A stretch of DNA of 64,000 nt from Calendula officinalis (GCA_963853835.1 OY970820.1:44986907-45050906); one strand, 5' to 3'; positions 23,093 to 35,333 are shown, counted from the first letter of the stretch. Program-made: numbers and translations. Notes: a model not told the origin generated them from the sequence alone.

Positions 23093-25195
23093 CTGTCATC
23101 ATCAATGGATATTATGTTTAGAAAATAGCAACTTTAGTTTCTAGCATACTTAGAATATGATAAATAGATGGATAGTGTTGAGTGTAAATATTTCATTGTG
23201 CTTTAATTTGCATAGTTATGTCACATTGGTACTTTGTTAGAAATCGAAATCTATACGCCAACACATATGGATACGAGTAAAGAGGGACTAAATACCCAAC
23301 ATTTCATACCCCGAACACGACTCGATTTATAAATGAGTCACACGAACCGAAAACGTACTACGTTTTGAAAATTCAGCATTTGTGGTTTTGGTTATATCGG
23401 TTTCGGTTCGGTCTTCGGTAAGGATTAGCATTGGCTAGGGTTGTCAAAATCTGGCACGACACGACAAAAATACACGAAATGAAACAAAATTGGGACGAAA
23501 TCGAAATTTAAATTCGTGTTCGTGTCGTATAAAACAAACACGAAGTCGTGTCGTGTCGTGTTCGTGTTCTGAGATTAACATGAAATTGGCACGATAGTTA
23601 TGATTTTGGGAACATTTAGAAACATATGTTATATTTTTGTCGTCTTTATCGTGTTTTTAGCATGTAATAAGTAAGAAATTTGATATATTTGTTATTTATC
23701 TCGTGTTGTCGTGTTTGTTGTGTTTATCGTTTTATAATCGTGTCGTGTTCGTGTTAGAAAAATAAAACACGACTTCGTATCGTGTTGTTTTCGTGTTGAA
23801 CGAATTCGTGTCGTGTCGTGTTACCCAAAAACACGAAACGATAACATGATTTGACAGCCCTAGCATTGGCCTAAAAAAACCGAACTGAACCAAAAAAGAT
23901 ATGATTCGGTTTCTGTTTTCAAAATTCATCGTTTTCATTTTCGAACCTATTGGTTTCGATTCGGTTTTTGGACCGCTCACCCTGATAGACAAGAATGGAA
24001 AACGCACATAAAACTAAGAACACTAGGTATACGTGGTTTTGTCAAAAGAGATCTTTGTTTATAAACTTTGAAGTTTTATTAAAAGCCCAAACTAATAACA
24101 AGATACTACAAGGAGTCCGAACAAAAAAGCCCGCAAATTATAAGGTGGAGCACTAGAGCCCTACAAAAAGGCCCAACCCAGAAAAGTATCTGAAAAAATA
24201 AACAAATTGCAGAAACAGAACACCCGGTCCAATGAGAATATTACTAGATAAATTTGGATGAGTTAAAATTTGGGGGTATATGATTCTATATTTCAATAAC
24301 CAATATATCATATATGTATAATCTTTGTACATATTTGCTCAAATTGGATATGTATTTATAAGTGAAAATACTAAGTAAAGTTTTAAAATAGTCATTTACA
24401 ACTCATTTTCTACCTCAACATTTAAGAAGCCAGGACCTAAACAGTTTTATTCGGTGTTTAACTATCGGATACGATATCCGAAATTCAGATATCTGAATTT
24501 TTGAATACTAGATATATTTTCAGATACCCGGTTTTTAAATATTTTTTAACACCCCTACTCAAATACAGATTCTGTAAATTTAGAGAAAAAAATTGAACTT
24601 TGTTCCCATAGCAACATGAAACTCTAAAATAGACTCTAAATTTTGATTGGACTTAAAAAGACAAACGTATAGAAAATATGGTTCACAAACAAAGTCCCAA
24701 AACTATAGAAACACCTTAAAATGTAAATAACTCAAAAAATACAACACTTTTAGTACAAAATTTCCATAAACCACCATCGGCAGTTTACGATAACGTTCTC
24801 CTTGTTGAGAATTTCGATTTGATTGGTCATATGCCTGAAACAAAATCATGTAGTCTAAGTTAGTGGACTTTAACGCACATCTTTTTCATACTAAGTTGCT
24901 ACTAATTCTAACTGGTTTATTTATGTATTTATACATTAAGAAGTTCACTAATTTATACTTAGTCCTTAGACATGAAAGAATATGTTCGACATAAATTTAA
25001 ATATACATTTGAAATAAAAAAAATTAAGAGAGACTAAATTGAAGTCGAATCAAACGTAAGGGATGATGGATATGACACTTGCAAAATTATATATAAGAGG
25101 ATTTTTAGTAATAAATCTTAAGCATCTTTAAATTAACAAATGACGTGCTCCAAAAGTAGAAGATATCTAAAAGAAAATGGGTAGTTGCACTCCCA
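23093..25195. other. Intergenic region between the two bHLH paralogues
   Basis: No gene is seen. It holds the 3' flank of the pseudogene, an hAT-type MITE (23436-23862) and a low-complexity region rich in 'aaccgaa/ttcggtt' words on both sides of the MITE (about 23340-23435 and 23871-23975), perhaps an older foldback element that the MITE entered. A stretch near 24460-24560 ends in 'aacacccctac', which resembles an hAT terminus, without a matching second end. Confidence 0.6.
23436..23862. mobile_element. Non-autonomous hAT-type MITE
   Basis: A 427-bp element with 13-bp terminal inverted repeats (TAGGGTTGTCAAA and TTTGACAGCCCTA, one mismatch) and a perfect 8-bp target-site duplication GCATTGGC at 23428-23435 and 23863-23870. 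Eight-bp duplications and TAGGGYTGTCAAA ends are characteristic of hAT elements. The interior is made of repeated 'cgtgtcgtgtt' and 'acacgacacga' words with no coding capacity, so it depends on a transposase made elsewhere. Confidence 0.93.
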
Positions 25196-25660
25196 GGGTA
25201 AGGGAAAAGTGTGAATACCACGTGCCATGGATAACTTGCATTAGAGCCATGCATGTGAGGCTTACTTAAGCTTGAGCATAGCACGAGCTCCACGTGAATC
25301 CACGATCCATCTTCTAATGGTAATGTCACTTATTTATACTTAATTTATGCAAAAGCTTATCTTGCATTCACATATATATATTTTTTCTTTACTATAGAAT
25401 GCATCGTAAAATTTAACAAAACATACTTATTATTTCAAGATAAATTTATGTTTATAAAAAATGGCAGTTGTGAGATACGAACCCACAACCTTAACTTAAT
25501 TAACAATATACATTTTTATCCTCTATAAAATATATATTCAATAAAATACTACCCATGAAGTTCACTAACAAATGGTTTGATTTAAGTTGAGTTTTATTTT
25601 AAATGGATCAATAAATCCTAAAAAAAATATAGCTAAGTTTGTCAAATAAAATGAAAGCAG
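25196..25660 (+). promoter_or_regulatory. Distal promoter of the intact bHLH gene with two G-boxes
   Basis: Positions 25196-25335 match the promoter block of the pseudogene copy (4581-4690). Two perfect G-boxes, CACGTG, lie at 25219-25224 and 25291-25296. In Arabidopsis, IVc bHLH factors and bHLH121 activate subgroup Ib genes through G-box-like sites; that these boxes do so is inference. The block was originally about 1.2-1.3 kb from the downstream ATG and is now about 29 kb away because of the 28-kb transposon nest. Confidence 0.65.
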
Positions 25661-25663
25661 CTT
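25653..25663. repeat. 11-bp direct repeat flanking the 28-kb nest (left copy)
   Basis: GAAAGCAGCTT here and again at 53751-53761, just outside the two edges of the inserted block. Chance, or a target-site or repair duplication, are all possible; no terminal inverted repeats go with it. Confidence 0.5.
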
Positions 25664-25675
25664 GCAAGTGATATA

Positions 25676-25707
25676 CTACCTCCGTATCAAAATAGGTGAT
25701 ACATTTG
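25676..25707 (+). mobile_element. Stowaway-like MITE end, truncated
   Basis: CTACCTCCGTATCAAAATAG preceded by TA resembles the terminal inverted repeat of Stowaway (Tc1/mariner) MITEs. No opposite end is seen at either side of the nest, so this is a fragment. Confidence 0.55.
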
Positions 25708-25755
25708 AAGAAACACGGAATGCTCGGTCGATTGTGGAACGGAAAAGTTTGCTGG

Positions 25756-25887
25756 TATTGGATCATGATTTGGAAAAGTTTGATGGTATTAAATACGAGC
25801 GAATGAAAGCGGAATGCTCGGTCGATTGTGGAACGGAAAATATTTGAGTTGATTCCGAGAACGGAATCCTTTTAAGGGGTAGATAGT
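25756..25887 (+). repeat. Extra copy of the LARD 3' internal end and purine tract
   Basis: Positions 25756-25887 repeat almost exactly the segment 51270-51403 that precedes the 3' LTR of the large element, including 'aaggggtagatagt'. It lies before the 5' LTR, where host DNA is expected. A second, internal repeat of 'cggaatgctcggtcgattg' lies at about 25717 and 25812. This is a remnant of a tandem or recombined copy. Confidence 0.75.
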
Positions 25888-27127
25888 TGTAACGACCCGA
25901 AATTTTGTATCGAATAAATTATGGAAAAAATATGATAAATAAGGATAAATCATTTAAAATACGTGGGTTTTGGTTTCGTGTCAATCGGACATCGTTTGCA
26001 ATGTGAAATCCATCGTTTAAGCCGAAACAAAGATTGCTGGAAAAGTTCACGACCGAGTTCACGCCTCGAACTAGTTCACGACTGAGTTCACGGCGCGAAC
26101 TTTAGTTCACGATCATGAACTATCGACAAAGATTTTTGGGTTCTGACGCGAGGAGTTCACGCCTGAGTTCACGGCGCGAACTTTTGTTGCAGCTGAATAA
26201 AAGCGGGATTTCAACCATTTATGCTAATTTTCACCCCCTCACTCCCTCTCTAGAAAGTTTATACATATTTTGAGTGGAAAGAGTGCTTTGGAGCCGATTT
26301 TGACCTCAGATCTTGTGTAGGAACACTCCTAATAGCTGATTCAAGGTATATCTTAATCTCTTAACTTGTTTTAGTGTAGATTTGGGAAGATTCATTTGGG
26401 TTATAAACCCTAACTTTTGGGGTCTTCATGAATGTTGAAATAGAGTGTGTAGAACTCTTATCTATGGTATTTAGACATGGGGAAACATGTTTTTAACTTA
26501 GATCTATACTAGTTAAGAGATTGTGAAATCTAGGGTTTCAAGAATGTCACCAAATTTGGGAGAAATGGTGATATGGGTATCCAGTCAAGAATATTGACTT
26601 AGTATGTTAATGGAGGGTGTAAAATACCCATGGAAAGTATATGGACCTTGTGTTCATGTTGGATTTGTGAATTGTTGGGTTAACCTTAACTTAGGGTTTT
26701 GAGATTTCCACCAAGTTTGGGGAACTTGGTGGTTAAGGGTATTATGATGATTTAAATGGTGTCTAGTTATGGATGATAACTAGAAATATGTTGATTGTGT
26801 TGATAGGTTGCAAGAACCTAAAAGTTGGAGATATTCCAAAGGTGGGAGCAAGGATTCGTGCTGATAAACACGATTTGGATTTAGCTTGGCAAAGGTGAGT
26901 GCATGAGATTTTTACTGAGTACATAGCAAATGATTTTGAAAACTATGATTTTTTTATGAGTCTTTATTAATAAATGTTTTTAATAAAGATATGATAAAAA
27001 AAGGTAAGAAAATGCAAGTAATGGACTAATTGAGTATGTCTAGATGATTAATGATTTTTGAAAGACATTATGATAATTAAAAGTGATTAATAACTCTTTA
27101 TTAATATGGTGTTTGATTAAGAGTAAT
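25888..27127 (+). repeat. Left LTR of the LARD, first part
   Basis: The part before the Sirevirus insertion. Between 26045 and 26190 the word GTTCACG or a close variant recurs many times in 'gagttcacgcctgagttcacgg'-like units; the right LTR has one additional unit (51590-51710). Its last five bases, GTAAT, are the Sirevirus target site. Confidence 0.88.
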
Positions 27128-28082
27128 TGTTGGATCCCAACAACACAAATGTGTTGCGTTATGACAAGTAAAGACGATAAGATAAAGAACACACAAGATT
27201 TCAATGATTAAGAGTTTATTAAAACAACTTAATACAATACAAAATTTACGGAAATAGATAGTACACACTAACTAAAACTCTATACTTGAAGTGACACTTT
27301 TACTCGCTCAAACTAGAAGACAATGCAAGGAGAGTTATACCAGCTGATACAAACAGCTGATATTAAATGCCTTAGTAATAACTATGGAAGAGTTAATACC
27401 AGACAATAACAAACTCTCAGAGAATGTTCTTGTGCTATGAATGTTAAAAGGTGTGTGTAAATGCAAGCATTTACGTCTCTATATATAGCCCAAGATCCAT
27501 GTTCCTTTGTCCACAAGTTAATCGGCGTGTAAACATATCATTCGTCGATGTAGACTTGTCCACGGAAACATTTAATGCACTTGCATAGGTTATAGTCCCA
27601 AGTGTACTTTGTGTCAACTCCTTTTCCTACCTTTTCTGACGCATAGTGAAAAGGTGTACTATGATAGTACAAAAGTAGTTGACTTTCCGTTTACATGCTT
27701 GGAGGGACAAACGATGATGTACTGACATATTATCTTCTATTCCAAAATAGAAGATCTTCATCGTTTTCTTCTTCTTTGAGCGGGAAAGGGAAATGTTCAA
27801 TGTCTCAAAAACATTTCCATTAAGTCTTTATCTGTAGCAGGTACCATCAGCTGATTCCACAATCAGCTGGATGGTCTTCTTCTTGTCTCTGTCCTTTGGC
27901 CATAGACTTCGAATGAACTCTCTTGTATAGTTGCTGATTTGACTTGATTCCTAGAGCTAAGTATGTACTCAGCTGAAGGTTTATTGCATATACTTGCTTC
28001 AGCGGAGATACATACTTCAGCTGATATTATTCTTCTTAGCTATCGATCATCAAATCTTATTTACTTAGTCTAGGGACTAACA
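27128..28082 (-). repeat. 3' LTR of the Sirevirus
   Basis: 955 bp, bounded by TGTTGG at 27128 and AACA at 28082. On the - strand the TATA-like box CTATATATA lies at + 27480-27488. The palindrome CAGCTG and the word TCAGCTGA recur many times. Confidence 0.92.
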
Positions 28083-28084
28083 AT

Positions 28085-28094
28085 GTCCCCCTGT
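28085..28094 (-). other. Polypurine tract of the Sirevirus
   Basis: The - strand reads AACAGGGGGACAT just before the 3' LTR, a typical plus-strand primer sequence. Confidence 0.8.
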
Positions 28095-28469
28095 TTTATG
28101 CAATCGAATAGCTGTATAAGTGTGAACCTGTAATGATTCAGCTGTTTGGATCAACTGAATGTTTATGTGCTTTGACCATTTGGGTTCTTTTGTATTTGTT
28201 TATCTTTTTACAATTTTTACAAGTATATTACAAAATGATGATTTTCTATTGATAGAAGCTAATAAAATATAAGGAAAATCATAAAAGTTACAAGTCCTAT
28301 CATCTATTCTCTTAGGACTTTCTGATACACCAAGCTGATGGCTGAGTCGATTAATTTCTTCATTTCTCTTCCCTCTTCAGTGGAGGAACTCAGCAGCTTG
28401 TGATAGATCATAAGTTGATCAACATCACATAAATCTAACTCATCAGCTCGTTGAAAGCAAGGCACCTTC

Positions 28470-30976
28470 TTAGCCATAGATTGGTTCTTTAACGATCAGC
28501 CCAGGGGCAAAATTTACTCCCATGGGGACGGGTCTTGTGATATTGAGTCTTGGTCGTTTTGAAAATATTATTGAAGACCCAATATCAAGTGTTCTGGGTT
28601 CAGCGAAGGGCTCGGGGAGAACTGACTTACGTTTCTCCCCTCTTGCTGAGGAGCTTTCACCAGCAGGTTCTCTGACAGCAACAACTTGAGACTCACGCAA
28701 TTCAGTTGGTATGCGATTTGCCAAGTCAGGAGAGTGTCTCCTGATCTTATCGCATAGAGTGAAGGAGAAGATTGCGACTTTTATCTCGCTGTCCAGATCT
28801 GCTATAGTAAGAAATGGTTTTGCAGATCTGGCAGCTGCTAGCAACTCATTCCATTCAGCATAGTTGAGTTGAGTGTTGATCTTGTTTAGAGGAACCCTTT
28901 CAGAAACAACAAGTCCTCCAGCTCTATATATTATGACTTCTTGTGGAGAGCTGGGTGATGACTTGGGGGCCCTTACGCTGGTGATCTTTGCTTCTTGCCT
29001 ATGCTTGTAAAAAACCTTGTTGAACAACGTAATGTTCTCAGCTCTTTCTGCTTCAGCTCTTTGATTCAGCTCTTCTTGAGTTTTTCTTTGAAGGGCAATA
29101 GGTGTTTCGAGATCAACAGTGGTTCCAGCTTCCTTTAAGAGAAGAGCTTTAACCGTGGCAGAAGTGGGCTCCCCCTCAGCAGGTTGAGGATTCACCTGTA
29201 GAATGGGCTGAGGGATTTGGATTTGCGAGGCTTGGACTTGTGGGCCCTCAACTGATTCAAAAGAATCAACGATTTTAACACCATCAGTTGAGGGGACTCC
29301 TGTCCTGAGGCCTTCAGCAGCGGTGAGTGTTGATTGCATGGTTGTCTCACCTGCTGAAGCAGTTACCTCAGGTGTTTCAGTAGTGACGAGTGATGTTGGA
29401 ATTTGTGTCTCGTCTACTGAAATGTCTTCTTCTTCTGGTATCCCAGCAGTGGTGATAGGTGGAGATCTTGGGGTCTCACCTGCTGGAATGTCTTCTACAT
29501 TGGCTCCAACAGTAGAGGTGATTATGGGTTGTGAAACATTTTGTTCACCTTGTTGTTCACCTGCTGAAGTAGCTTGATCATTCTCCCCCTTAAAGAGTGC
29601 CTGAAGAAGTAAGGTACTCTCTGGTGCTGAAGCGGGATGGACAACAGCGGCACCCTCATTTAACTTTTGAAGAATGAGGTTGAAGGTGCCTTGGAGACCA
29701 GCGACTTGGGAAGTCAGCGAGCTAACCTCAGTCTCCAATTTGTCCATTCTTGTGGACACATCAGAAGCGGACTCCTCAATAGCCTTAGAGAGATGACTAT
29801 GAGTGTTGGTCAGCAGAGACTCTTGCTTTGACTGTGTAAGAGCCAGACGATCGACAACTAGTTGGAGAGGAGATACTTTGGAGGACAAGGTATTCAGCTG
29901 TCTTTCGACTTCTTCTTCAGATGCCCGAGCTTCGGAGAGAAGCTTGTCTTTCACGACTCTGTCAGATTCACGAATGGAGTTCAACTCTCGATGAATAAAC
30001 ATTTTGAGAGTGTTGAACTTGCTGGTGTTGAGCCGAATCTGTTCAGAAAGAAGAACCAGCTGAGGAGTCTGAGTGTGAACCTCAGTGTGTAGAGAAGTTA
30101 TGCTGGAAGAGAGATTCTCAGCAGTTTTAGCAAACTTCTTTGGAACATCCCTGCAAAGGGTGTCCATCTGCTTACTCAGCATGGCCATCCCAGGTCGAAT
30201 CTGGGATGTTACAACTCTAGACATCAGAGCAGCAGCGGCTCTGATGGGAATGCTTCCACCAGCTTTGCTGGATTCAGCATGGGACACTTGGACGCTTTGG
30301 GGGAAGGGGTCCGGTATGTCCCCAGCTGGAGGGGTAACCTCAGCTGTGGAAGTGGGTGTTCCTGAGTTAGGAGGAATCGCTCCTATGGGATGCTCAGAAA
30401 CTATGGGGGGTGAGTTGGGTCCAGTTGAAACTTCTGGGTTTCTATCAGAAGTGCCGACATGAGCTGTCAAATCAGTTCGAAGCCAAGCATCTACTTCTTC
30501 GTCAGCGGACGAATAGTAGGGCTGAAGGGGCTCATCAGCAAAATCAAACATCACATGGAATGCTGTTTGATTACCTTGTGCTTCGGTCTCACCAGCCGGC
30601 GAAACTGGTATAAAGACTGGAGGAAGAGTTCCTCTGGGTGGTGTGTCAGCTGCCTCACAGCTCAGTTGGCGAATACGTTCGCGATCACTGGCAGCTTGGG
30701 TGGTTGCCTCAGTAACAACTGGGTCTACAGTTGTCTCTTCAATAGTGGTGGTGGTTTCCTCGATCTCCAGCTGGTGTAAGTTGGTGACGTTGTGGGAAAC
30801 AGAAGGAACAGTTTCAAGATTGACTTGGTTTCCAGTCAATCTATCATCAACTGTTGACTCAGATAGTGATGAAGAAGTTGGTGGTGGTGTGTGTGCAGCT
30901 GACTCACGGGTGGCTTGGGTTGAGCCAAAAACTTCACCAGTAGTCTGTTGAGAGACTGAGGTTGCTTGTGGAGTTT
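28470..30976 (-). CDS. Sirevirus env-like frame, second part (coiled-coil protein)
   Basis: An open frame of about 835 codons, from the stop at about 30979 to 28470, with no clear ATG near its start; it is probably the continuation of the frame at 30986-32490. The N-terminal half is rich in Pro, Thr, Ser and Glu, with repeated 'PAGE(T/S)' words. A long heptad-like region follows in mid-protein, with ENLSSSITSLHTEV and MDKLETEVSSLTSQV segments, predicted coiled coil. The C-terminal part is charged and ends IVKEPIYG. I see no clear signal peptide or membrane helix. Sireviruses carry such a frame after pol; its function is unknown and a true envelope role is unproven. Confidence 0.75.
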
Positions 30977-30985
30977 GTTACCTTG

Positions 30986-32490
30986 TTACAATGACTGATA
31001 ATGAATCAGCCGAGGAGCTACGCAGAAGGTTGGAGCCGGCACTAACTCTTGAAGAATGAAATTTCCGTATTGAAGTCTGCTGACTTGTTGAGAAATCAGC
31101 AGATGGAGGTTGAAGAGCAAAAGAGAGAAAAAGGCGATCAGCCAGGAGTGTTTGACCAGGAGCTCCGATTGTTGGTGGAGTTCCTTGAGAAACACTGCCA
31201 ATCTGAAAATGAGAAGGACTATTCTCAGATGCTGACATAGCATCTGATCGTAATCCTTCCAATCTGGGACTCGAGTGAGTACCAGAGGATCCTGGCTGAA
31301 TCCTGATGATGCTGCTATCGCCAGGTCAGCTTCATCAGCCACCACACTTTCTCCATGGTTAGCAGACCCTCTTACCCTCAGGTGAGGAGAAGAAGGAGCA
31401 CGTGAAGTGGGAGAAGATGGCGGAGAGAATGAAGAGGAAGAAGGTGAGCGATGACCAGGTCGCTTAACTCGCTTCTTCACCACCAGTGGAATATGATCCA
31501 CATCCTCATTTTCAACATCAATGGGCATTGAGATCCCTGTTGAGGTGGTGGTATTTCCATCAACTGTTTGTGGACGTCCAATTGAGGGAAAACACTTCAG
31601 ATGAGGTAAGGACATACCTTCTTGTAGGGCAGATTCCTCCGATGTGGTGCCCTGTGATCGATCCCTTTTGGATCTGGTCCGATCTTTAATGATCTTCATC
31701 ATGTACGAGGAGAGGGGAAAATGCTTACCAGCTTCTTTCTTGGAGTTGAAGATGGTGTTGGATAAGGTACGGACCTCAATCCATTCCCCTTCAAGGTCGT
31801 CATAATCAATCTTCAGCTTTTCAACCATCACATGAGCGATGCACAATGTGAAGAAGCGAAGATAGGGAATGTGATTTCCCTTTGCCTTGAGCTTGGCCTT
31901 GACCTCCTCGTAAAGCAGTCTCCCATAATCAATTCGCTGACCGGTGATTAGGGCTTCAGCAAAGACCTGAAGGCTGGAGTTACACTGGTTGTGAGACCCA
32001 AAGTTGCCGCCTATGCACTGAATGATGTGCGTGAAGAAGTAGGCCCAGGGTCTCGACAGTTGAGACTTCTTGAAGATCTGCACCCTGTCGTCATCCTTTT
32101 CTAATCGATATCCGGAGATACGGATAAGACTCTCTTTAGCATCATCAGTAGACTTCGTCTCCTGATAGAATTCGACAGGGAGCAAGTACTCGAACCCGCA
32201 AGCAGTTCGGAAATCATCAACTGTGATGGTGATTTGATGACCTCCTACCTGCGCAACAATATCGTCTCCAGAGATGGAGGCAGACATCCAGAAATCACGC
32301 AAGAGTTCATAAAAACTCTTGGTGAATCGAAATAATGCACCACTGATAGGGCCGTGACGCAAGAATTTTCCGACCGGACGATATACATCGATGAGTTTTT
32401 CGGTGGAGAGGTGTTTCCTACCAGATTCGAGTTCTGAGCGAGCTCGATGGCAGCTCTAGAAAGAACAGCTTTTGAGGCTTTCTTTGACAT
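30986..32490 (-). pseudogene. Sirevirus env-like frame, first part (plant transposon protein domain)
   Basis: An ATG at 32490 opens MSKKASKAVLSRAAIEL; the frame changes near 32365-32420 and continues to about 31270. The core (FYELLRDFW, GFEYLLPVEFY, WAYFFTHIIQCIGG, LRFFTLCIAHVMVEKL) resembles the 'putative plant transposon protein' domain found with Sirevirus-like elements. A Ser/Pro-rich tail with KKRVKRPGHRSPSSSS follows. A further frame change near 31270 leads towards the coiled-coil frame, and an in-frame stop lies at 30978-30980. The likely original state is one long protein; here it is broken at least twice. Confidence 0.7.
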
Positions 32491-33006
32491 TATTGGGAGA
32501 GGGAAGAAATATAAAAGCTTTGAAGAAAAGGAGTTTGAGAGGAAATTTGAGAGAGAAAGTTTGGGAGTGATGAAGATGAATTGGGTGAATGGATGGGTAT
32601 TAATAGGGGATTATGGGACGGTTTGGGTAAAAATTTGAAAATAAACCGGACTATAAATGGATAGTTACAAACCAACTATGGAAATGTTGGTATGTGTGCG
32701 AAAAAGATGGTTGGATGTGACAGAGAGGGGTTAGTGGAGCCGTTTCGGTGTCAGAGGTGTCAATCCCTCATAAATGCCAAATATTTTCACTCGAGTGGAA
32801 ATATTTGCCCAAGAGAACGTGTGGATAAGGATAAAAAGATGCCTTTTCAAGGAAAACCAAACGTTTTAACTTATAAAACTCGATAAGTTATCATTTTGAG
32901 ATGTTTTATTCGGCTGACTGAGTGAATTCAAAATGTTTTTAGTCAGCTGAATGTACTAAGTGACAAGGTGAACTTATCAGCTGCTGATAGTACTTCAGCA
33001 GTTAAT
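32491..33006 (-). other. Spacer between Sirevirus RNase H and the env-like frame
   Basis: About 500 bp without a supported gene. It contains several CAGCTGA words near 32940-33000 in common with the LTR. This is where a subgenomic leader or splice site for the env-like frame would be expected, but none could be confirmed. Confidence 0.5.
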
Positions 33007-33753
33007 TTAAGCAGTTAACATACCCAGCTCGCTGATTAAAAAATTGAAACGTTTCTCATCTAAAGGCTTAGTGAATAAATCAGCCAGCTGAAGATCTGTT
33101 GAAATGAAATGAAGTTCAACGTCACCTTGTTCAATGTGATCTCTAATGAAATGATACCTTATATCAATATGTTTGGTTCTGGAATGAAGAACTGGATTGT
33201 TGCTGATTGTAATAGCACTTGTGTTATCGCAGTAGATGGGAACTTTGCAAAAGTTCATATCAAAATCGGCCAGCTGATTCTTCATCCAAAGGACTTGAGC
33301 ACAACAGCATCCAGCAGCAACATATTCTGCTTCAGTTGTGGATGTAGAAACAATATTTTGTTTCTTGCTTGTCCAGCTGACTAGCTTCCTACCAAGCAGC
33401 TGACAACCTCCAGTGGTGCTCTTTCTATCCATCTTGCAACCTGCAAAGTCTGAATCTGAATAGCCAATTAGATCAAACCCGGAGTCTTTGGCATACCAAA
33501 GACCTAGGCTTGGGGTACCTTTAAGGTACCTCAAAATTCGCTTAGCAGCTATTAAATGAGACTCTCTAGGATCAGCTTGATACCTAGCACACATGCAAGT
33601 AGCAAACATAATATCTGGTCTGCTGGCAGTGAGATAGAGCAAAGACCCAATGATTCCTCTGTAGAATGTGATATCAACTGATTTCCCAGTTGTATCAGCA
33701 TCTAGATTATTTGGAGGAGCCATTGGAGTTTTCATGGATGATGATGAATTCAT
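33007..33753 (-). pseudogene. Sirevirus RNase H and RT C-terminus
   Basis: A 248-codon frame with YRGIIGSLLYLTASRPDI (RT C-terminal thumb region), GYSDSDFAGCKMDRKST and the RNase H residues in STTEAEYVAA and YCDNTSAI. It ends LADLFTKPLDEKRF...GMLTA, the conserved Sirevirus pol C-terminus. The domain itself is uninterrupted, but it is separated from upstream RT by stops between 33754 and 33846. Confidence 0.9.
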
Positions 33754-33846
33754 ATCAAATTTATTTAAAAGATCTTTGATATATTTTTCTTGATTTATGA
33801 AAATTCCATTTTTAGATTGCTTAACTTGTAAGCCAAGAAAATATGT

Positions 33847-35333
33847 TCATTCACCCATCATACTCATCTCATACTTTGTAGACATAAGTTTAGCGAAACG
33901 TCTACAAAGCTTTTCATCAGTAGCACCAAATATTATGTCATCCACACAAATTTGAACAAGAATGATATCACCTTTGATTTTACGAATGAATAAGGTTTTA
34001 TCAATCTTTCCCCTGGTGAAGTCATTTGCTAGAAGGAACGTGGAGAGAGTGTCATACCATGCACGAGGAGCTTGTTTCAACCCATACAACGCCTTATCCA
34101 ACTTATACACGTAGTCTAAGTATTTAGGATTTTCAAAACCTGGGGTTGTTTCATGTAGACTTCCTCTTGCAATTTACCATTTAAAAATGCACTCTTCACG
34201 TCCATCTGAAAAACTGTGAAGTTCTTGTAAGCGGCATAAGCTAAAAATATTCTTATAGCTTCAAGCCTTGCTACTGGAGCAAATGTTTAATCGAAATCGA
34301 TTCCTTCCTCCTGTCTATATCCTTGTGCAACAAGTCTAGCCTTGTTGCGAATAACAACTCCTTCTTCATCCATTTTGTTCCTGAATACCCACTTGGTACC
34401 AATTATTGTCTTACCAGCTGGTGGGGGCACCAGCTGCCACACTTTATTGACCTCAAATTGGTTAAGTTCTTCCTGCATCGCTTGAATCCAGCTGGAGTTT
34501 TCCAAGGCAGCTTTTATATTCTTTGGTTCTTCGGCTGCTAAGAAATACGACCATAGGCAAAGATTACATGATGCCTTACTTCTTGTGACCACTCCTTGTT
34601 GTGGATCTCCAATGATTAATTCAATTGGATGCTCTGAGGTCCACTTGGATTGAGGAGCGGTTGAAGAGGAAGAAGATTCAGCATAGTTTAATCCTTGATG
34701 AGCGGCTGAATGCTCAGCAGGATTGAGTACTTCATTTTGAACTAATCTTCTTGAAGTGAGAAGAGGTGGCTTAGAGAAAGATCTAGCCTTTAATGATGCT
34801 TTTGTTGTTGGTATTTCTTGTTGAACAGCTGCAATATCTACAAGATATGTAGGAGCATCATGAAATGTCTCATCTGATTCATTGATGGGAACATCAAAGA
34901 GATTTAAAGCATCGGAGAATGCTTCAGCTGTATCATCAGGAGATAGTTCAGCCGATCTCTGAAATGCATCAGATGGATCAGCAGAGGTGGGATTTAGGGC
35001 TTTAGAGTGTTCTTCAAAAGTAACATTTATAGATTCTTCCAATGTTTGTCTTCTTTTGTTGAAAATTCTGTATGCCTTAGATACAGTGGAGTACCCTAAG
35101 AAAATTGCTTCATCAGCTTTAGAGTCAAACTTACTCAGCTGATTTCGTGTGTTTAACACAAAACACACACAACCAAAGACATGAAAGAAACCGATATAAA
35201 GTTTCCTCTGACGGAGAATCTCATAAGAAGTTTTCTTGTGTCTCTTCACATAGAGAGACTTGTTTTGAGTAAAACAAGCTGTGTTAACAGCTTCTGCCCA
35301 AAATTGCTTTGGCATGTTTGACTCAGCAAGCAT
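33847..35333 (-). pseudogene. Sirevirus integrase C-terminus and reverse transcriptase
   Basis: The first frame (34287-35333) begins in the integrase C-terminal part (MPKQFWAEAVNTACF, VFGCVCFVLN), runs through a variable linker, and enters RT at WQLVPPPAGKTIIGTKWVF and ARLVAQGYRQEEGIDFD, where TAA stops it at 34287-34289. RT continues in the interval to 34111 with further breaks, then at 33847-34110 with YGLKQAPRAWYDTL. The active-site motif reads CVDD instead of the usual YVDD. The enzyme would not be functional. Confidence 0.88.

Noticed and set aside
23340..23980. A second MITE around the hAT element built from 'ttcggtt/aaccgaa' words
   Set aside because: The words are inverted on the two sides, but no terminal repeat or target-site duplication could be fixed.
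25455..25495. tRNA-like B-box ('gatacgaacccacaacctt')
   Set aside because: No A-box, acceptor stem or cloverleaf could be laid out around it; probably a repeat fragment.
29323..30951. Several + strand open frames opposite the Sirevirus env-like region
   Set aside because: Shadows of the real - strand frame; their length follows from its low stop content on the opposite strand.
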